Below are positions 17,118-25,896 of a stretch of 52,897 nucleotides of DNA, one piece after another. The DNA is from a bacterium (GTDB taxonomy: Bacteria > Cyanobacteriota > Vampirovibrionia > Gastranaerophilales > UBA9971), in the NCBI GenBank assembly GCA_037147175.1, contig JBAWVS010000014.1:1-52897 (forward strand). The letters run 5' to 3'. A program made the translations under genes and the position numbers. Positions within the stretch are counted from its first letter, which is position 1; each line of letters opens with the position of its first letter. Under the pieces are notes generated by a model. That model was not told where the DNA came from. It saw nothing but the letters and a program-made list of their open reading frames with translations, and ran no database searches.

Positions 17118-17477
17118 ATGGCAAGGGTAAAGCGAGGAAATGTTCTTCGCAAAAGACATAAAAAAATATTAAAACTGGCAAAAAGTTTTAAAGGCGCAAG
17201 AAGCAGATTATTTGTTGTAGCAAATCAGGCAGTAATGAAAGCTCTTAAATTTCAATACAGAGATCGCCGCAACAAAAAAAGAACTTTTAGACGTCTTTGG
17301 ATTGCAAGAATCAACGCAGCAGTCAGACAGCATGGCTTAAGCTACAGCAAATTCATAAATGCACTAAGCAAAGCAAATGTTGCAGTAAACAGAAAAATAT
17401 TGGCTAATATAGCAGTAAAAGATCCTGATGCTTTCAAAAAAGTCGTTGACTTAGCGAAAGAAAAACTTACAGCATAA
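17118..17477 (+). CDS. rplT: 50S ribosomal protein bL20
   Basis: A 119-residue basic protein matching bL20 over its whole length: [19 protein letters not shown], then [27 protein letters not shown] and [15 protein letters not shown]. It is an early assembly protein of the 50S subunit and, in studied bacteria, the autogenous repressor of this operon. AAGGAG lies 10 bases before the start. A strong terminator follows and ends the operon. Confidence 0.98.
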   Translation: MARVKRGNVLRKRHKKILKLAKSFKGARSRLFVVANQAVMKALKFQYRDRRNKKRTFRRLWIARINAAVRQHGLSYSKFINALSKANVAVNRKILANIAVKDPDAFKKVVDLAKEKLTA

Positions 17478-17493
17478 TTAATTTAAAAAATAT

Positions 17494-17523
17494 AAAAAAC
17501 CTCTTTGTTTAAAGAGGTTTTTT
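17494..17523 (+). terminator. intrinsic terminator of infC-rpmI-rplT
   Basis: The stem CCTCTTT/AAAGAGG (17500-17506 and 17511-17517) has loop GTTT and is flanked by an A run and a T run, which extend the pairing and give the U tract on the + strand. It lies 16 bases after the rplT stop. Confidence 0.9.
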
Positions 17524-17565
17524 ATTTATACTAAAACGAGTTTATAAACAGAAAGAGATGACCCC

Positions 17566-18357
17566 TTGATAAGTACGGAAAAACTGCTTGAAACAGCAAA
17601 AGAAGCCGCTTATGCAGCAGGAGAAATCCAGCTTTCATATTTTGGAAAGAAAAAAGAAATTTCTCATAAATCAAACGAATATGATCTTGTAACAGAAGCC
17701 GATAAATTATCTGAAGAAAAAATTGTATCAATTATTCAGGCAAACTTTCCTGACCATGCCATTCTTGGAGAAGAAACAGGAGAACATGAAGGTCATAAAT
17801 CCGGTTATTTATGGGTGGTTGATCCCCTTGACGGTACGACCAATTTTGCACATAATTTTCCGCATTTTGCAGTCTCTATAGGGCTTGTTAAAGACAATAA
17901 AATCATCATGGGAGTGGTTTATGATGTCTGCAAAAATGAACTGTTCTGGGCGGCAGAAGGAACAGGAGCTTACTTGAATTCCGAACCGATTAACGTAAGT
18001 AAAATCGTGGAACTGAACAAATCTTTGCTTGCTACAGGATTTCCTTGTTCAAGAGAAAAAACTCTGGAAGAAAATTTTGTTTATTTTAAAAAATTTGTTT
18101 ATAAATCTCAGGCAGTAAGAAGACCGGGTGCTGCTGCACTTGATCTTTGTTATGTTGCAGCAGGAAGGCTCGACGGTTTCTGGGAATTAAATCTCTGTCC
18201 CTGGGACGTAACGGCAGGAACTTGCATAGTTCGAGAAGCAGGAGGCAAAGTAACCAACTTTGATTCTGAAGACTTTAATTCTGAAATTAAAAATATTATC
18301 GCCTCAAATTTAATTATTCATGACCAAATGAAGGAAGTCTTATATTCTTGCAGATAA
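17566..18357 (+). CDS. suhB: inositol-1-monophosphatase family phosphatase
   Basis: A 263-residue Mg-dependent, Li-sensitive-type phosphatase of the IMPase/SuhB family, which acts on inositol phosphates and related sugar phosphates. Metal-site motifs are present: LGEETGE (metal-binding Glu), WVVDPLDGTTNFAHNFP and the C-terminal WDVTAGTCIVREAGG. The start is TTG; a closer ATG (17558) runs into a stop after three codons. The ribosome site is weak (AAAGAG). The gene lies just after the rplT terminator and is probably transcribed separately. The true substrate is not predictable from sequence. Confidence 0.9.
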   Translation: MISTEKLLETAKEAAYAAGEIQLSYFGKKKEISHKSNEYDLVTEADKLSEEKIVSIIQANFPDHAILGEETGEHEGHKSGYLWVVDPLDGTTNFAHNFPHFAVSIGLVKDNKIIMGVVYDVCKNELFWAAEGTGAYLNSEPINVSKIVELNKSLLATGFPCSREKTLEENFVYFKKFVYKSQAVRRPGAAALDLCYVAAGRLDGFWELNLCPWDVTAGTCIVREAGGKVTNFDSEDFNSEIKNIIASNLIIHDQMKEVLYSCR

Positions 18358-18456
18358 AAAATACTTAACCGGACTAATTAATATAAGTATTGCCAAACAA
18401 AACAATAAGCAGTTAATATCTTATATAGAGATGTTTAGGAGTGACAGAGGAATAAA

Positions 18457-20232
18457 ATGAAAAATATATTAAGATTATTTATAATATGTTTAACGTCATT
18501 ACTTGTTTTAGGAGTAATTATTAAACCTGTATCGGCACAAGTTACGATTTTGCAGGAAAATCAAACCAATCAATGCGTAAAAACATCACGTATTAAAATA
18601 AATGCCATAAACCCAACACCTGAAACAAATCCTCTGGGAGCATATTATCCCGGATTTAGGGGCAGTAATCAGCTTGTTGTTTATACTTCCGGCTTTGGGG
18701 AATACACAAACACTAATGAATTTGGCAAAGAAGCTATAGTAATAGAAGATAAAATATTTGGATTCTGCGGTTCAAACTGTTATATACCTAAAAATGGTTT
18801 TATAATAAGCGGTCATGGCTCTGCTAAAAAATGGATAAATGAAAAATTAATGGAAGGCGCAACCGTAAAAATTTATCCGAATACTATGACGCTGGAAAGT
18901 ACTATTACTCCTGAAAGTTATTTATATAAAGCAGGCCAAAGAATAAACGATGTTAAAAAAGTTATAATAGAATATAAAAGAACACTTCCCGGTTATCAGT
19001 CTAAAGTTTCCGAGAATTATCTTGATCAGGCTATACAAAGATACAATGAAGCCAGATATATGCTTGATAAATTACAGTATGAATCAGGCAGAGACCTCGC
19101 TAATGCCGCACTTAATATGGCTGATATGTCCTTTTATTATGCCGTCCCTGCTGTCCAGAATGAGTTGCATGGGGTATGGTTAAGACCTATTGAAAAAAAT
19201 CAGGCGGAAATAGAAAAAACACTTGATAGACTTAAAAAAACAGGTATAGATAATATATTTTTAGAAACCTATTTTCAAGGATATACTATTTTCCCGAGTA
19301 TAACAATGACTTCTTACGGAGTGAAAGAACAAAAGGCAGGTTTTGAAGGCTGGGATCCTTTGAAAGTATGGGTTACTGAAGCCCATAAAAGAAATATGAA
19401 AGTACAGATATGGTTTCAAACCTTTTATGTGGGCAGTGAAGCGATATCTAAAAGCTCAAAGCACATACTTGCCGTTTATCCCCAATGGGCTAACTGCCAA
19501 AAAAGAAATGCTGTATGTAACAAACCTATGCCTTCTATAAGTGAGCATGGCGGATATTTTCTTGATCCTGCAAATCCCGATGTCCAGAAATTTTTGACGG
19601 CGCTTCTTACCGAAATCACTACTAACTACAACATAGACGGCTTGAATATCGATTATATAAGATATCCTAAGAGCTTATCACCAAACTTTTCCGAATATCT
19701 TGATTCAACATGGGGCTATACGACTTTTGCAAGGAACGAATTCAAAAATCTGTACGGCAAAGACCCTATAGACCTTGAGCAGACAGACCCTTTAATGTCT
19801 AAATGGGTTACATACAGACAAGATAAAGTAACCGATTTTGTTTCAAAACTCCGCTCAATAGTCGGAAACAAAAATATAATGATTTCAACCGTAATCTTCC
19901 CCGGTCAACAGGACACAGCCACAACAAAACTACAAAACTGGCCAATTTGGGCGCAAAAAGGCTATATAGACGCATTTACTCCGCTGATAATGAGCAGTGA
20001 CAAATACATGGCAGGCAATTCTGTCAGAGAAATCCGCAGCCTTGCCGGTAGCAATGTTTGCGTATTTTCAGGGTTATTTGAGCCTTTCACGGCAGGAAGC
20101 CCCGCTGATTTGCTCGGTCAAATCACTTCTGTAAGACAGGAAGGGTCTTCAGGAATCATACTTTTTGATAATGCGCATATTACTGATGATTTTATTACAG
20201 CCCTAAGCGCCAGAATCCTCAGAAAAGACTAG
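18457..20232 (+). CDS. secreted GHL10-type glycoside-hydrolase-like protein
   Basis: A 591-residue exported protein. The signal peptide covers residues 1-~28, with cleavage likely after PVSA. An N-terminal region (~70-150) has FGKEAIVIEDKIFGF and GFIISGHGSAKKWI, resembling the N-terminal module often attached to this family. The second half is a TIM-barrel of the GHL10/DUF187 type: LHGVWLRP, TGIDNIFLETYFQG, FLDPANPDVQKFL and DGLNIDYIRYP. Such proteins are thought to act on envelope or extracellular glycans, but few have been assayed. GAGG lies 7 bases before the ATG. No operon partner is evident. Confidence 0.85.
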   Translation: MKNILRLFIICLTSLLVLGVIIKPVSAQVTILQENQTNQCVKTSRIKINAINPTPETNPLGAYYPGFRGSNQLVVYTSGFGEYTNTNEFGKEAIVIEDKIFGFCGSNCYIPKNGFIISGHGSAKKWINEKLMEGATVKIYPNTMTLESTITPESYLYKAGQRINDVKKVIIEYKRTLPGYQSKVSENYLDQAIQRYNEARYMLDKLQYESGRDLANAALNMADMSFYYAVPAVQNELHGVWLRPIEKNQAEIEKTLDRLKKTGIDNIFLETYFQGYTIFPSITMTSYGVKEQKAGFEGWDPLKVWVTEAHKRNMKVQIWFQTFYVGSEAISKSSKHILAVYPQWANCQKRNAVCNKPMPSISEHGGYFLDPANPDVQKFLTALLTEITTNYNIDGLNIDYIRYPKSLSPNFSEYLDSTWGYTTFARNEFKNLYGKDPIDLEQTDPLMSKWVTYRQDKVTDFVSKLRSIVGNKNIMISTVIFPGQQDTATTKLQNWPIWAQKGYIDAFTPLIMSSDKYMAGNSVREIRSLAGSNVCVFSGLFEPFTAGSPADLLGQITSVRQEGSSGIILFDNAHITDDFITALSARILRKD

Positions 20233-20267
20233 AAAAGTGTTAAACCACTCAGGATACGGCATATTAT

Positions 20268-20293
20268 CCTTCTGAGCGAAGCGAAGAATCTTT
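20268..20293. repeat. REP-like GC-rich motif
   Basis: The stretch containing TCTGAGCGAAGCGAAGAATC resembles a short dispersed motif seen in intergenic DNA of many bacteria, usually preceded by CATT. It lies in the 340-base gap between the GHL10 gene and gatA. The gap also holds the repeat at 20430-20523 and no gene I can support. Confidence 0.4.
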
Positions 20294-20429
20294 CCGGTAC
20301 TACATAAAATCAAAACACCACTTGCGAGCAGAAGCTTGAGAAGAAGCTTTACCTCTTCAGAATGCTGTTTATAGCGAGCAACCAAAGAATATGCCTAATC
20401 AACTCGAATTTCTAAACAAAATAATCAAA

Positions 20430-20523
20430 CTGTCATTGCGAGGAAGCTCGAAGAGCTGACGTGGCAATCCATTTAGGCTTCAAACATACATTAAAATCAG
20501 ATAGATTATCACGCTCCTGTTAA
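20430..20523. repeat. dispersed intergenic repeat, copy A
   Basis: About 94 bases starting CTGTCATTGCGAGGAAGCTC and ending near CACGCTCCTGTTA. They match copy B at 39376-39484 over nearly the whole length with scattered substitutions. The ends are degenerate inverted arms (TGTCATTGCGAG... against ...AGATTATCACGCTCCTG). It contains no open frame. It is probably a REP/MITE-type element. Confidence 0.75.
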
Positions 20524-20572
20524 TTTCTCAGAAAGAAAATACTCTTTTTATTATGTGATTTTTTTAAAATAT

Positions 20573-22042
20573 TTATATCTCAGGATGTTTAGTGTGAAAA
20601 TCTGTAGACTGTTCAAAGTTGTAAGCAGCTCTCAAAACAACTTCTTCTGACAATGCAGAACCAAGAAGCTGAAACCCTATAGGAAGCCCGCTGCTATCAA
20701 ATCCGCAGGGAACACTTATTGCAGGAAGCCCTGCCAGATTGGCAGTAATTGTTCCAATATCCATAAGGTACATGCTTAAAGGATCAGAAATTTTTGAGCC
20801 GAATTCAAAAGCTGTTGTCGGACAAACAGGTGAAATAAGCAAATCGACTTTTTCCCATGCCCTGTCAAAATCTTTTTTAATTAAAGCCCTTACCTGTTGG
20901 GCCTTTTTATAATAAGCATCATAATATCCTGAGCTTAAAGCATAAGTTCCAATCATGATTCTTGATTTTACTTCTTCTCCAAAACCTTCTGACCTTGTTT
21001 TCAGATACATTTCCATTATATTTTTGGTGTCTTTTGCTCTGTAACCGTATTTTACACCGTCAAATCTTGCCAGATTTGCGCTGGCTTCAGCCATAGCAAT
21101 AACATAATAAGTCGCAACAGCGTACTGGTTATGAGGAATAGAAATTTCTTCTATTTTTGCCCCGAGAGTTTCATAAACTTTTATTGCACTGAGAACAGCT
21201 TGTTTAACCTCAGGGTTTGTACCATCTCCAAGCATTTCCGAAATTACACCGATTCTTAAGCCCTTTATATCTTTTTTTAAGGTGGCTGAATAATCAGGAA
21301 CAGGCATATTTATTGAAGTTGAGTCTTTACTATCATATCCGCTTATTGCCTGAAGGGTAAGCGCTACATCTTCCACACATCTGCCGAATGGACCTATCTG
21401 ATCAAGACTGCTTGCGTATGCAATAAGCCCGAATCTTGAAACCCTTCCGTAAGTTGGTTTCATTCCTACAACACCGCAAAAACTTGCAGGAAGCCTGATA
21501 CTTCCGCCTGTATCCGAACCCAGGGAAATAACAGATTCTCCTGATGATACAGCCGTAGCAGAGCCGCCGGAGCTTCCTCCGGGAACCATATTAAAATTCC
21601 ACGGGTTTTTTGTTTTTTTAAAAGCGCTGTTTTCCGTAGAACTTCCCATTGCAAATTCATCAAGGTTTGCTTTGCCTATCAAAGGAATAAAATTTTCTTC
21701 AAGTTTTTTTGCTATCGTAGAATCGTACGGAGGAATGAAATTTTCAAGAATTTTGCTTCCTGCCGTGGTATGATAACCTTTTGTACACATATTATCTTTA
21801 ATCGCCATAGGAATTCCGGCAAGAGGCGGTAGATCCTCTTTTATTTTAATTCTTTTATCTACTTCTCCGGCTGTTTTATACGCCAAATCCTTAGTAAGAG
21901 AGATAAAAGACTGAACTTTATCATCAATTTCTTCTATTCTTTTATATGATTCGTCAACAAGCTCAACAGCAGAAATTTCTCTGTTTAAAAGTGCTTTCCT
22001 GAGTTCTTTGACTGTTTTAAAACAATGTTTTGTATCTAACAT
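20573..22042 (-). CDS. gatA: Glu-tRNA(Gln)/Asp-tRNA(Asn) amidotransferase subunit A
   Basis: This is the amidase subunit of GatCAB, which turns misacylated Glu-tRNA(Gln) or Asp-tRNA(Asn) into the amidated form. The amidase signature is intact: GIPMAIKDN with the catalytic Lys, PGGSSGGSATAVSSG, and GSDTGGSIRLPASFCG with the cis-Ser and nucleophile Ser. GLIAYASSLDQIGP follows. I start it at 22042 because GAGG lies 8 bases upstream and the protein then begins MLDTKHCFKTVKEL (489 residues). An ATG at 22075 would add 11 unlikely residues. gatB and gatC are not in the window. An unknown membrane protein gene lies 111 bases upstream on the same strand. Confidence 0.96.
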   Translation of the reverse strand: MLDTKHCFKTVKELRKALLNREISAVELVDESYKRIEEIDDKVQSFISLTKDLAYKTAGEVDKRIKIKEDLPPLAGIPMAIKDNMCTKGYHTTAGSKILENFIPPYDSTIAKKLEENFIPLIGKANLDEFAMGSSTENSAFKKTKNPWNFNMVPGGSSGGSATAVSSGESVISLGSDTGGSIRLPASFCGVVGMKPTYGRVSRFGLIAYASSLDQIGPFGRCVEDVALTLQAISGYDSKDSTSINMPVPDYSATLKKDIKGLRIGVISEMLGDGTNPEVKQAVLSAIKVYETLGAKIEEISIPHNQYAVATYYVIAMAEASANLARFDGVKYGYRAKDTKNIMEMYLKTRSEGFGEEVKSRIMIGTYALSSGYYDAYYKKAQQVRALIKKDFDRAWEKVDLLISPVCPTTAFEFGSKISDPLSMYLMDIGTITANLAGLPAISVPCGFDSSGLPIGFQLLGSALSEEVVLRAAYNFEQSTDFHTKHPEI

Positions 22043-22153
22043 TATTAATTCCTCAACATATACCCTTATAAACATTTTACCGCACGCAAAATGTAATAAA
22101 AAGTTTTTCTTTAGCTGAGGATAATAGTCCTGTTTTGTTATCTTAATATTATT

Positions 22154-23899
22154 TTAAATCTTTTTTATTTTTTGCTGTAATTTGACAAAATCCGCAAGAA
22201 TTTCATTGCTTACAGGATTTCCGGAAATTTTATCTGAAATTTTTAAATTTTTAGGCTGTTTTTTCTCTTGCGAAACAGAAGTCTCAGCTTGAAGATTCGA
22301 TTTAACAGACTTAGCAAGATTCAATTCATTTTTTTTCTTTTCTGTAAGTTTATTTGTAATAAATTTATTCAACATTGGCGTAAAGAAACCCAGTGCAAGC
22401 GTTGAATATGCAACACCCGTAAAAATTGAAAAATTAAGTCTATGGGACAAAGATTTTTTCATGGTTTCATTTATTTTTCTATTTTTAAACATAGCATCAA
22501 TTTCCGCATGAGAGATAAGACTTTCATTTGTAAGGAAATGTCCTATTCTGGAAAACAAATTTGCTCCTTGATTAAGCGGTTTCGAAGTATTTATAAGCTT
22601 TCCGCCTGATATTTTTTTACCGAACCATTTTGAAACAAAACCTCCAAGAACAAGCCAATTTAAAAATCCGGGTATATCTCTTATGTTTGTTTCCCTTAAT
22701 TCATTTTTATCAGATGACGCTAAAACACGTCCTATCAAAATAGACGGATAAATTAATGATCTTAATTGGTTTAAATTAGGCCAAATGCTGTTAAATTCAA
22801 GTTTTTTTATAAGATTCCGCGGTTTTAAAGTTTGTGAAATTTTCTTAGGATTAATCGACCAGGCGAGAGTAGTAGCGGCCAAACCAATAAAAGCTGCTGC
22901 AGAAAAAGTTTTTGCAATAACAAGTTTTATTTTTTTATTTTTATCGTTTTTTTCAGCTTCAGCCTGTTTTTTGCTTTCTTCAGAAAGTCCTACAAATGCA
23001 TCACTTCCCGTTCTTTTTTTTGTCATATACCTATTAATAAATTGTTGTGAGATACCTAAACCTACAACAATAGCCAGAGCAATTAGAGTTTTTACGGGAG
23101 TTACTTTATTAATTTTTTTTATGACAGGCTCAACTTTATCGGGTTCGAATTTTGTAAAAATCTCTCTGCTTACCTTGTGCATATTTTTTATAAGCCTGTC
23201 AGCATTTATTTTAAGCTGTTTATCCCCATCAATCACTTTAAGGTTTTCACTTGCTCCTAATAATTGAACAAGTTTGTTTTTCATATTTTTTAGGTCTCTT
23301 CCCGAAGCTTTTTCTGTCCTGATAAACAACTCTGCAACTTCACCTGCAAGAGATTTAACTTCTTTTTCAGGCTTATTGGCAAGCTCAAGCCATTCTTTTC
23401 CGACAAGACCGTGTGTTTTATTAAAGACATTTTCTATAAATCTCTGAACGACCTGTTTTTTATCAGCGCCTTCCTCCCAGAATTTATGTCCGTCAACATT
23501 TTTCCACGAGTTATGAAACATTTCAAGCGTATCACTACTGATAGGAATAGCAGCATTTATTTTTAATTCCGGATTAATAAACTTGCCGAGCATCCAGCTC
23601 ACTCCAACAGCGATAAAGCCTGGAATAACACAATTATTAAGAAAACCGCAAATTTCTCTAAGGCCTGTTTCTATTCCGGCATCTTTACTGCGTGTAGAAT
23701 CAACATAAGTTCTCGGAGCAATCATAGAGACAATATCTACAATTGAAGGTCCAAGAATTTCACCGGTCTGAACCTGCGTACAAAAATTACTGGCAAGAGA
23801 TTCAATTCCCTTAAAGGAAATTTGATCTTTGTCCTGCTTCTTTTTCTGCAATATATATTTGTTCTCTGCCGTATAGTCAGAAGAAACTTTAAAAGTCAT
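22154..23899 (-). CDS. unknown multi-TM protein, lineage-restricted family (paralogue of 47866-49119)
   Basis: A 581-residue protein I do not recognise. The N-terminal ~35 residues are polar and include DQISFKGIES, a short F-K-G motif. Several hydrophobic helices follow, near residues 90-110, 270-290, 335-355, 425-445 and 490-510, between Lys-rich segments. The motifs KKRTGSDAFVGL and SSDKNELRE have counterparts in the protein at 47866-49119 (EKRTKRNGYVGE and CRDKHELKL), in the same order, so the two are paralogues. The last ~60 residues are Lys/Gln-rich and probably disordered. AAAGG lies 8 bases before the ATG. It is likely a membrane protein; its function is unknown. Confidence 0.8.
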   Translation of the reverse strand: MTFKVSSDYTAENKYILQKKKQDKDQISFKGIESLASNFCTQVQTGEILGPSIVDIVSMIAPRTYVDSTRSKDAGIETGLREICGFLNNCVIPGFIAVGVSWMLGKFINPELKINAAIPISSDTLEMFHNSWKNVDGHKFWEEGADKKQVVQRFIENVFNKTHGLVGKEWLELANKPEKEVKSLAGEVAELFIRTEKASGRDLKNMKNKLVQLLGASENLKVIDGDKQLKINADRLIKNMHKVSREIFTKFEPDKVEPVIKKINKVTPVKTLIALAIVVGLGISQQFINRYMTKKRTGSDAFVGLSEESKKQAEAEKNDKNKKIKLVIAKTFSAAAFIGLAATTLAWSINPKKISQTLKPRNLIKKLEFNSIWPNLNQLRSLIYPSILIGRVLASSDKNELRETNIRDIPGFLNWLVLGGFVSKWFGKKISGGKLINTSKPLNQGANLFSRIGHFLTNESLISHAEIDAMFKNRKINETMKKSLSHRLNFSIFTGVAYSTLALGFFTPMLNKFITNKLTEKKKNELNLAKSVKSNLQAETSVSQEKKQPKNLKISDKISGNPVSNEILADFVKLQQKIKKI

Positions 23900-24040
23900 T
23901 TAATTCGCCTTTACGAATAACTGCCTAACTTGAATACTACTTACTTTAATAAAAACAGAAAAACAAAGAAAGTTGCTTTTTTATACTTAAACAAGACTGT
24001 TTTTTACAAAAAGTAATAAAAACTTTGTCCACTACTCGAA

Positions 24041-24068
24041 TTACAAGACTCTAATCTGCTCTTATAAT
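24041..24068 (+). promoter_or_regulatory. candidate promoter for the CoA-disulfide reductase gene
   Basis: TTACAA (24041-24046) and a perfect TATAAT (24063-24068) are 16 bases apart in the 344-base divergent gap 23900-24243. The implied leader is ~170 bases and holds the small frame at 24099-24197 and a short CCACT/AGTGG hairpin near 24157-24175. Nothing else is recognisable in the gap. Confidence 0.4.
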
Positions 24069-24098
24069 GTTAAGACAATTTAAAAAAGAAAGCGAAAA

Positions 24099-24197
24099 AT
24101 GAAAGATAAAACGAATAGGCGAGCAGTGGCCTCAGGAAACAAAAAACTAATCACAACCACTTCTTTGAGCGAGTGGGTGTTAATAATAATCCAATAA
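24099..24197 (+). CDS. possible 32-residue leader peptide or chance ORF
   Basis: A short frame lies between the candidate promoter and the reductase gene. It begins MKDKTNRRAVASG and ends SEWVLIIIQ before TAA. It has only a weak purine-rich stretch as ribosome site. No match is known to me. It could be an upstream ORF affecting the downstream gene, a relic of a repeat, or chance. Confidence 0.2.
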   Translation: MKDKTNRRAVASGNKKLITTTSLSEWVLIIIQ

Positions 24198-24243
24198 ATA
24201 CGTATTCAAAAAGGTATAACTTAGATTTAATGGAGAAATTTTT

Positions 24244-25896
24244 ATGAAAAAGCACCTGATTATAATTGGTGGCGTTGCCGCAGGAACAAAAGCCGCGGCA
24301 AAAGCAAGAAGAGAAAGCCCTGATATGAAAATTAGCCTTTATACCGAGGGTCAGCATATTTCATATTCGGCATGCGGCATGCCCTATTATATAGAAGACC
24401 TTATAAAAGATGAAAAAAAACTCCTTGTAAGAACTCCAGAGTATTTTAAAGAAAAAGAGAATATTGATATTCACATAAAACATCGTGTTACGAAAATTTT
24501 TCCCAAAGACTACAAAGTTGAAATTGAAAATCTTGAAACAGGAGAAAAATTTTTTGATGAATACTCGAAACTTTTGATTTCAACCGGCTCAACAGCTTTT
24601 GTTCCTGATATTGAAGGTGTTAATTTAAAGAATGTCTTTGTTTTAAAAGATATAGAAGATGCCGTAAAAATTAAAAACCGGCTGAAAAAATCAAAAAAAG
24701 CGGTTATAGTTGGCGGAGGCTATATAGGGCTTGAATTATTAGAGTCTTTTCAGGCTCATGACCTTGATTTAACTATAATAGACCGTTCTCCGCAAATTTT
24801 AAACACTTTTGACCTTGATATCTCTTCTCATATTCAAAAATATCTTATAGAAGAAAAAAATATTAAGCTGATAACAAATGTAAGTTTAAAAAGGCTTATA
24901 GGAGAAGACGGAGGCTCTGTCAGACAGGTAGAAACCTCCGAAAATAAACTTATTGAGACTGATATGGTCGTACTTGCTCTTGGAGTAAGACCAAACATTA
25001 AGCTGGCAAAAGATGCCGGCATCGAAATCGGTGAAACAGGAGCTATAAAAGTCAATAAACGAATGCAAACCAATTTTCCCGATATTTTTGCGGCAGGCGA
25101 TTGCGTTGAAACTACAAATACCGTAACAGATGAAAAAGTTTGGGTTCCTTTAGGTTCAACGGCAAACAAAATGGGAAGAATCGCTGCTATAAATATAACC
25201 GGAGGATACGAAGAATTTAAAGGAATTACAGGCTCAATGGTTGTAAAAATCTTTGATTATACAGCCTCAAAAACAGGTTTAAGCGAAAAAGAAGCAAAAA
25301 ATTTTGGTTATGATTACGTGATTGCAATACTTATGCATCGTGATAAATCAGGCTATATGCCTGATGCCAAAGAAATTACCATAAAAATGATTGCTCAAAA
25401 ACCTTCAGGAAGGATTCTGGGCGCTCAAGTTATAGGCAAAGGCGATGCTGATAAAAGGGTAAATATTGTAGCTGCCGCTTTAACAGCAAATATGAACGTG
25501 GAAGACTTTATGGGAATAGATTTAACCTATGCACCGCCTTATTCTCCGTCTATAGATCCTGTTCTTATTGCGGCACAAATTCTTTACAGCAAGCTAAAAA
25601 AAGAAGTGGGCAGCATAACACCGGAAGAACTTCAAAAACATCTTAAAAAAACTGAGAAGGCTGCAATTATCGATATAAGAAACCGTTCAGAGTTCAAAAC
25701 ATGGCATATAGAAAATTCCCGAAACATATCTTTTGATAATCCGGAAGAAAAAATTGCTCCGTCAGATAAAGAAACCATAATTTGTTGCGAAGGAGGCATG
25801 GAAAGCTATCTGTTAACTTTAAAATTAATGGAAAAAGGTTATCAAAACATAAAATTTGTTGATGGCGGTATTAATTTCTTTAAGAATATTAATTAA
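24244..25896 (+). CDS. CoA-disulfide reductase with C-terminal rhodanese domain (CoADR-Rhd)
   Basis: A 550-residue pyridine-nucleotide disulfide oxidoreductase. The FAD site is IIIGGVAAGTKAA (6-18), with the single active-site cysteine in SACGMPYY (C44), typical of CoA-disulfide/persulfide reductases and NADH oxidases. The NAD site is AVIVGGGYIGLELLE, and FAAGDC closes the FAD domain. After ~460 a rhodanese domain (AAIIDIRNRSEFKTWHIENS) carries the loop CEGGMES with catalytic C515. The fusion is typical of enzymes that reduce CoA-persulfide or polysulfide with NAD(P)H, or that defend against disulfide stress. GGAG lies about 9 bases before the ATG. Its 3' end overlaps the convergent rqcH by 8 bases. 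Confidence 0.92.
   Translation: MKKHLIIIGGVAAGTKAAAKARRESPDMKISLYTEGQHISYSACGMPYYIEDLIKDEKKLLVRTPEYFKEKENIDIHIKHRVTKIFPKDYKVEIENLETGEKFFDEYSKLLISTGSTAFVPDIEGVNLKNVFVLKDIEDAVKIKNRLKKSKKAVIVGGGYIGLELLESFQAHDLDLTIIDRSPQILNTFDLDISSHIQKYLIEEKNIKLITNVSLKRLIGEDGGSVRQVETSENKLIETDMVVLALGVRPNIKLAKDAGIEIGETGAIKVNKRMQTNFPDIFAAGDCVETTNTVTDEKVWVPLGSTANKMGRIAAINITGGYEEFKGITGSMVVKIFDYTASKTGLSEKEAKNFGYDYVIAILMHRDKSGYMPDAKEITIKMIAQKPSGRILGAQVIGKGDADKRVNIVAAALTANMNVEDFMGIDLTYAPPYSPSIDPVLIAAQILYSKLKKEVGSITPEELQKHLKKTEKAAIIDIRNRSEFKTWHIENSRNISFDNPEEKIAPSDKETIICCEGGMESYLLTLKLMEKGYQNIKFVDGGINFFKNIN

Noticed and set aside
22785-23267. 160-codon plus-strand ORF
   Set aside because: Hydrophobic antisense shadow of the Lys-rich membrane-protein gene on the other strand; no ribosome site or domain.
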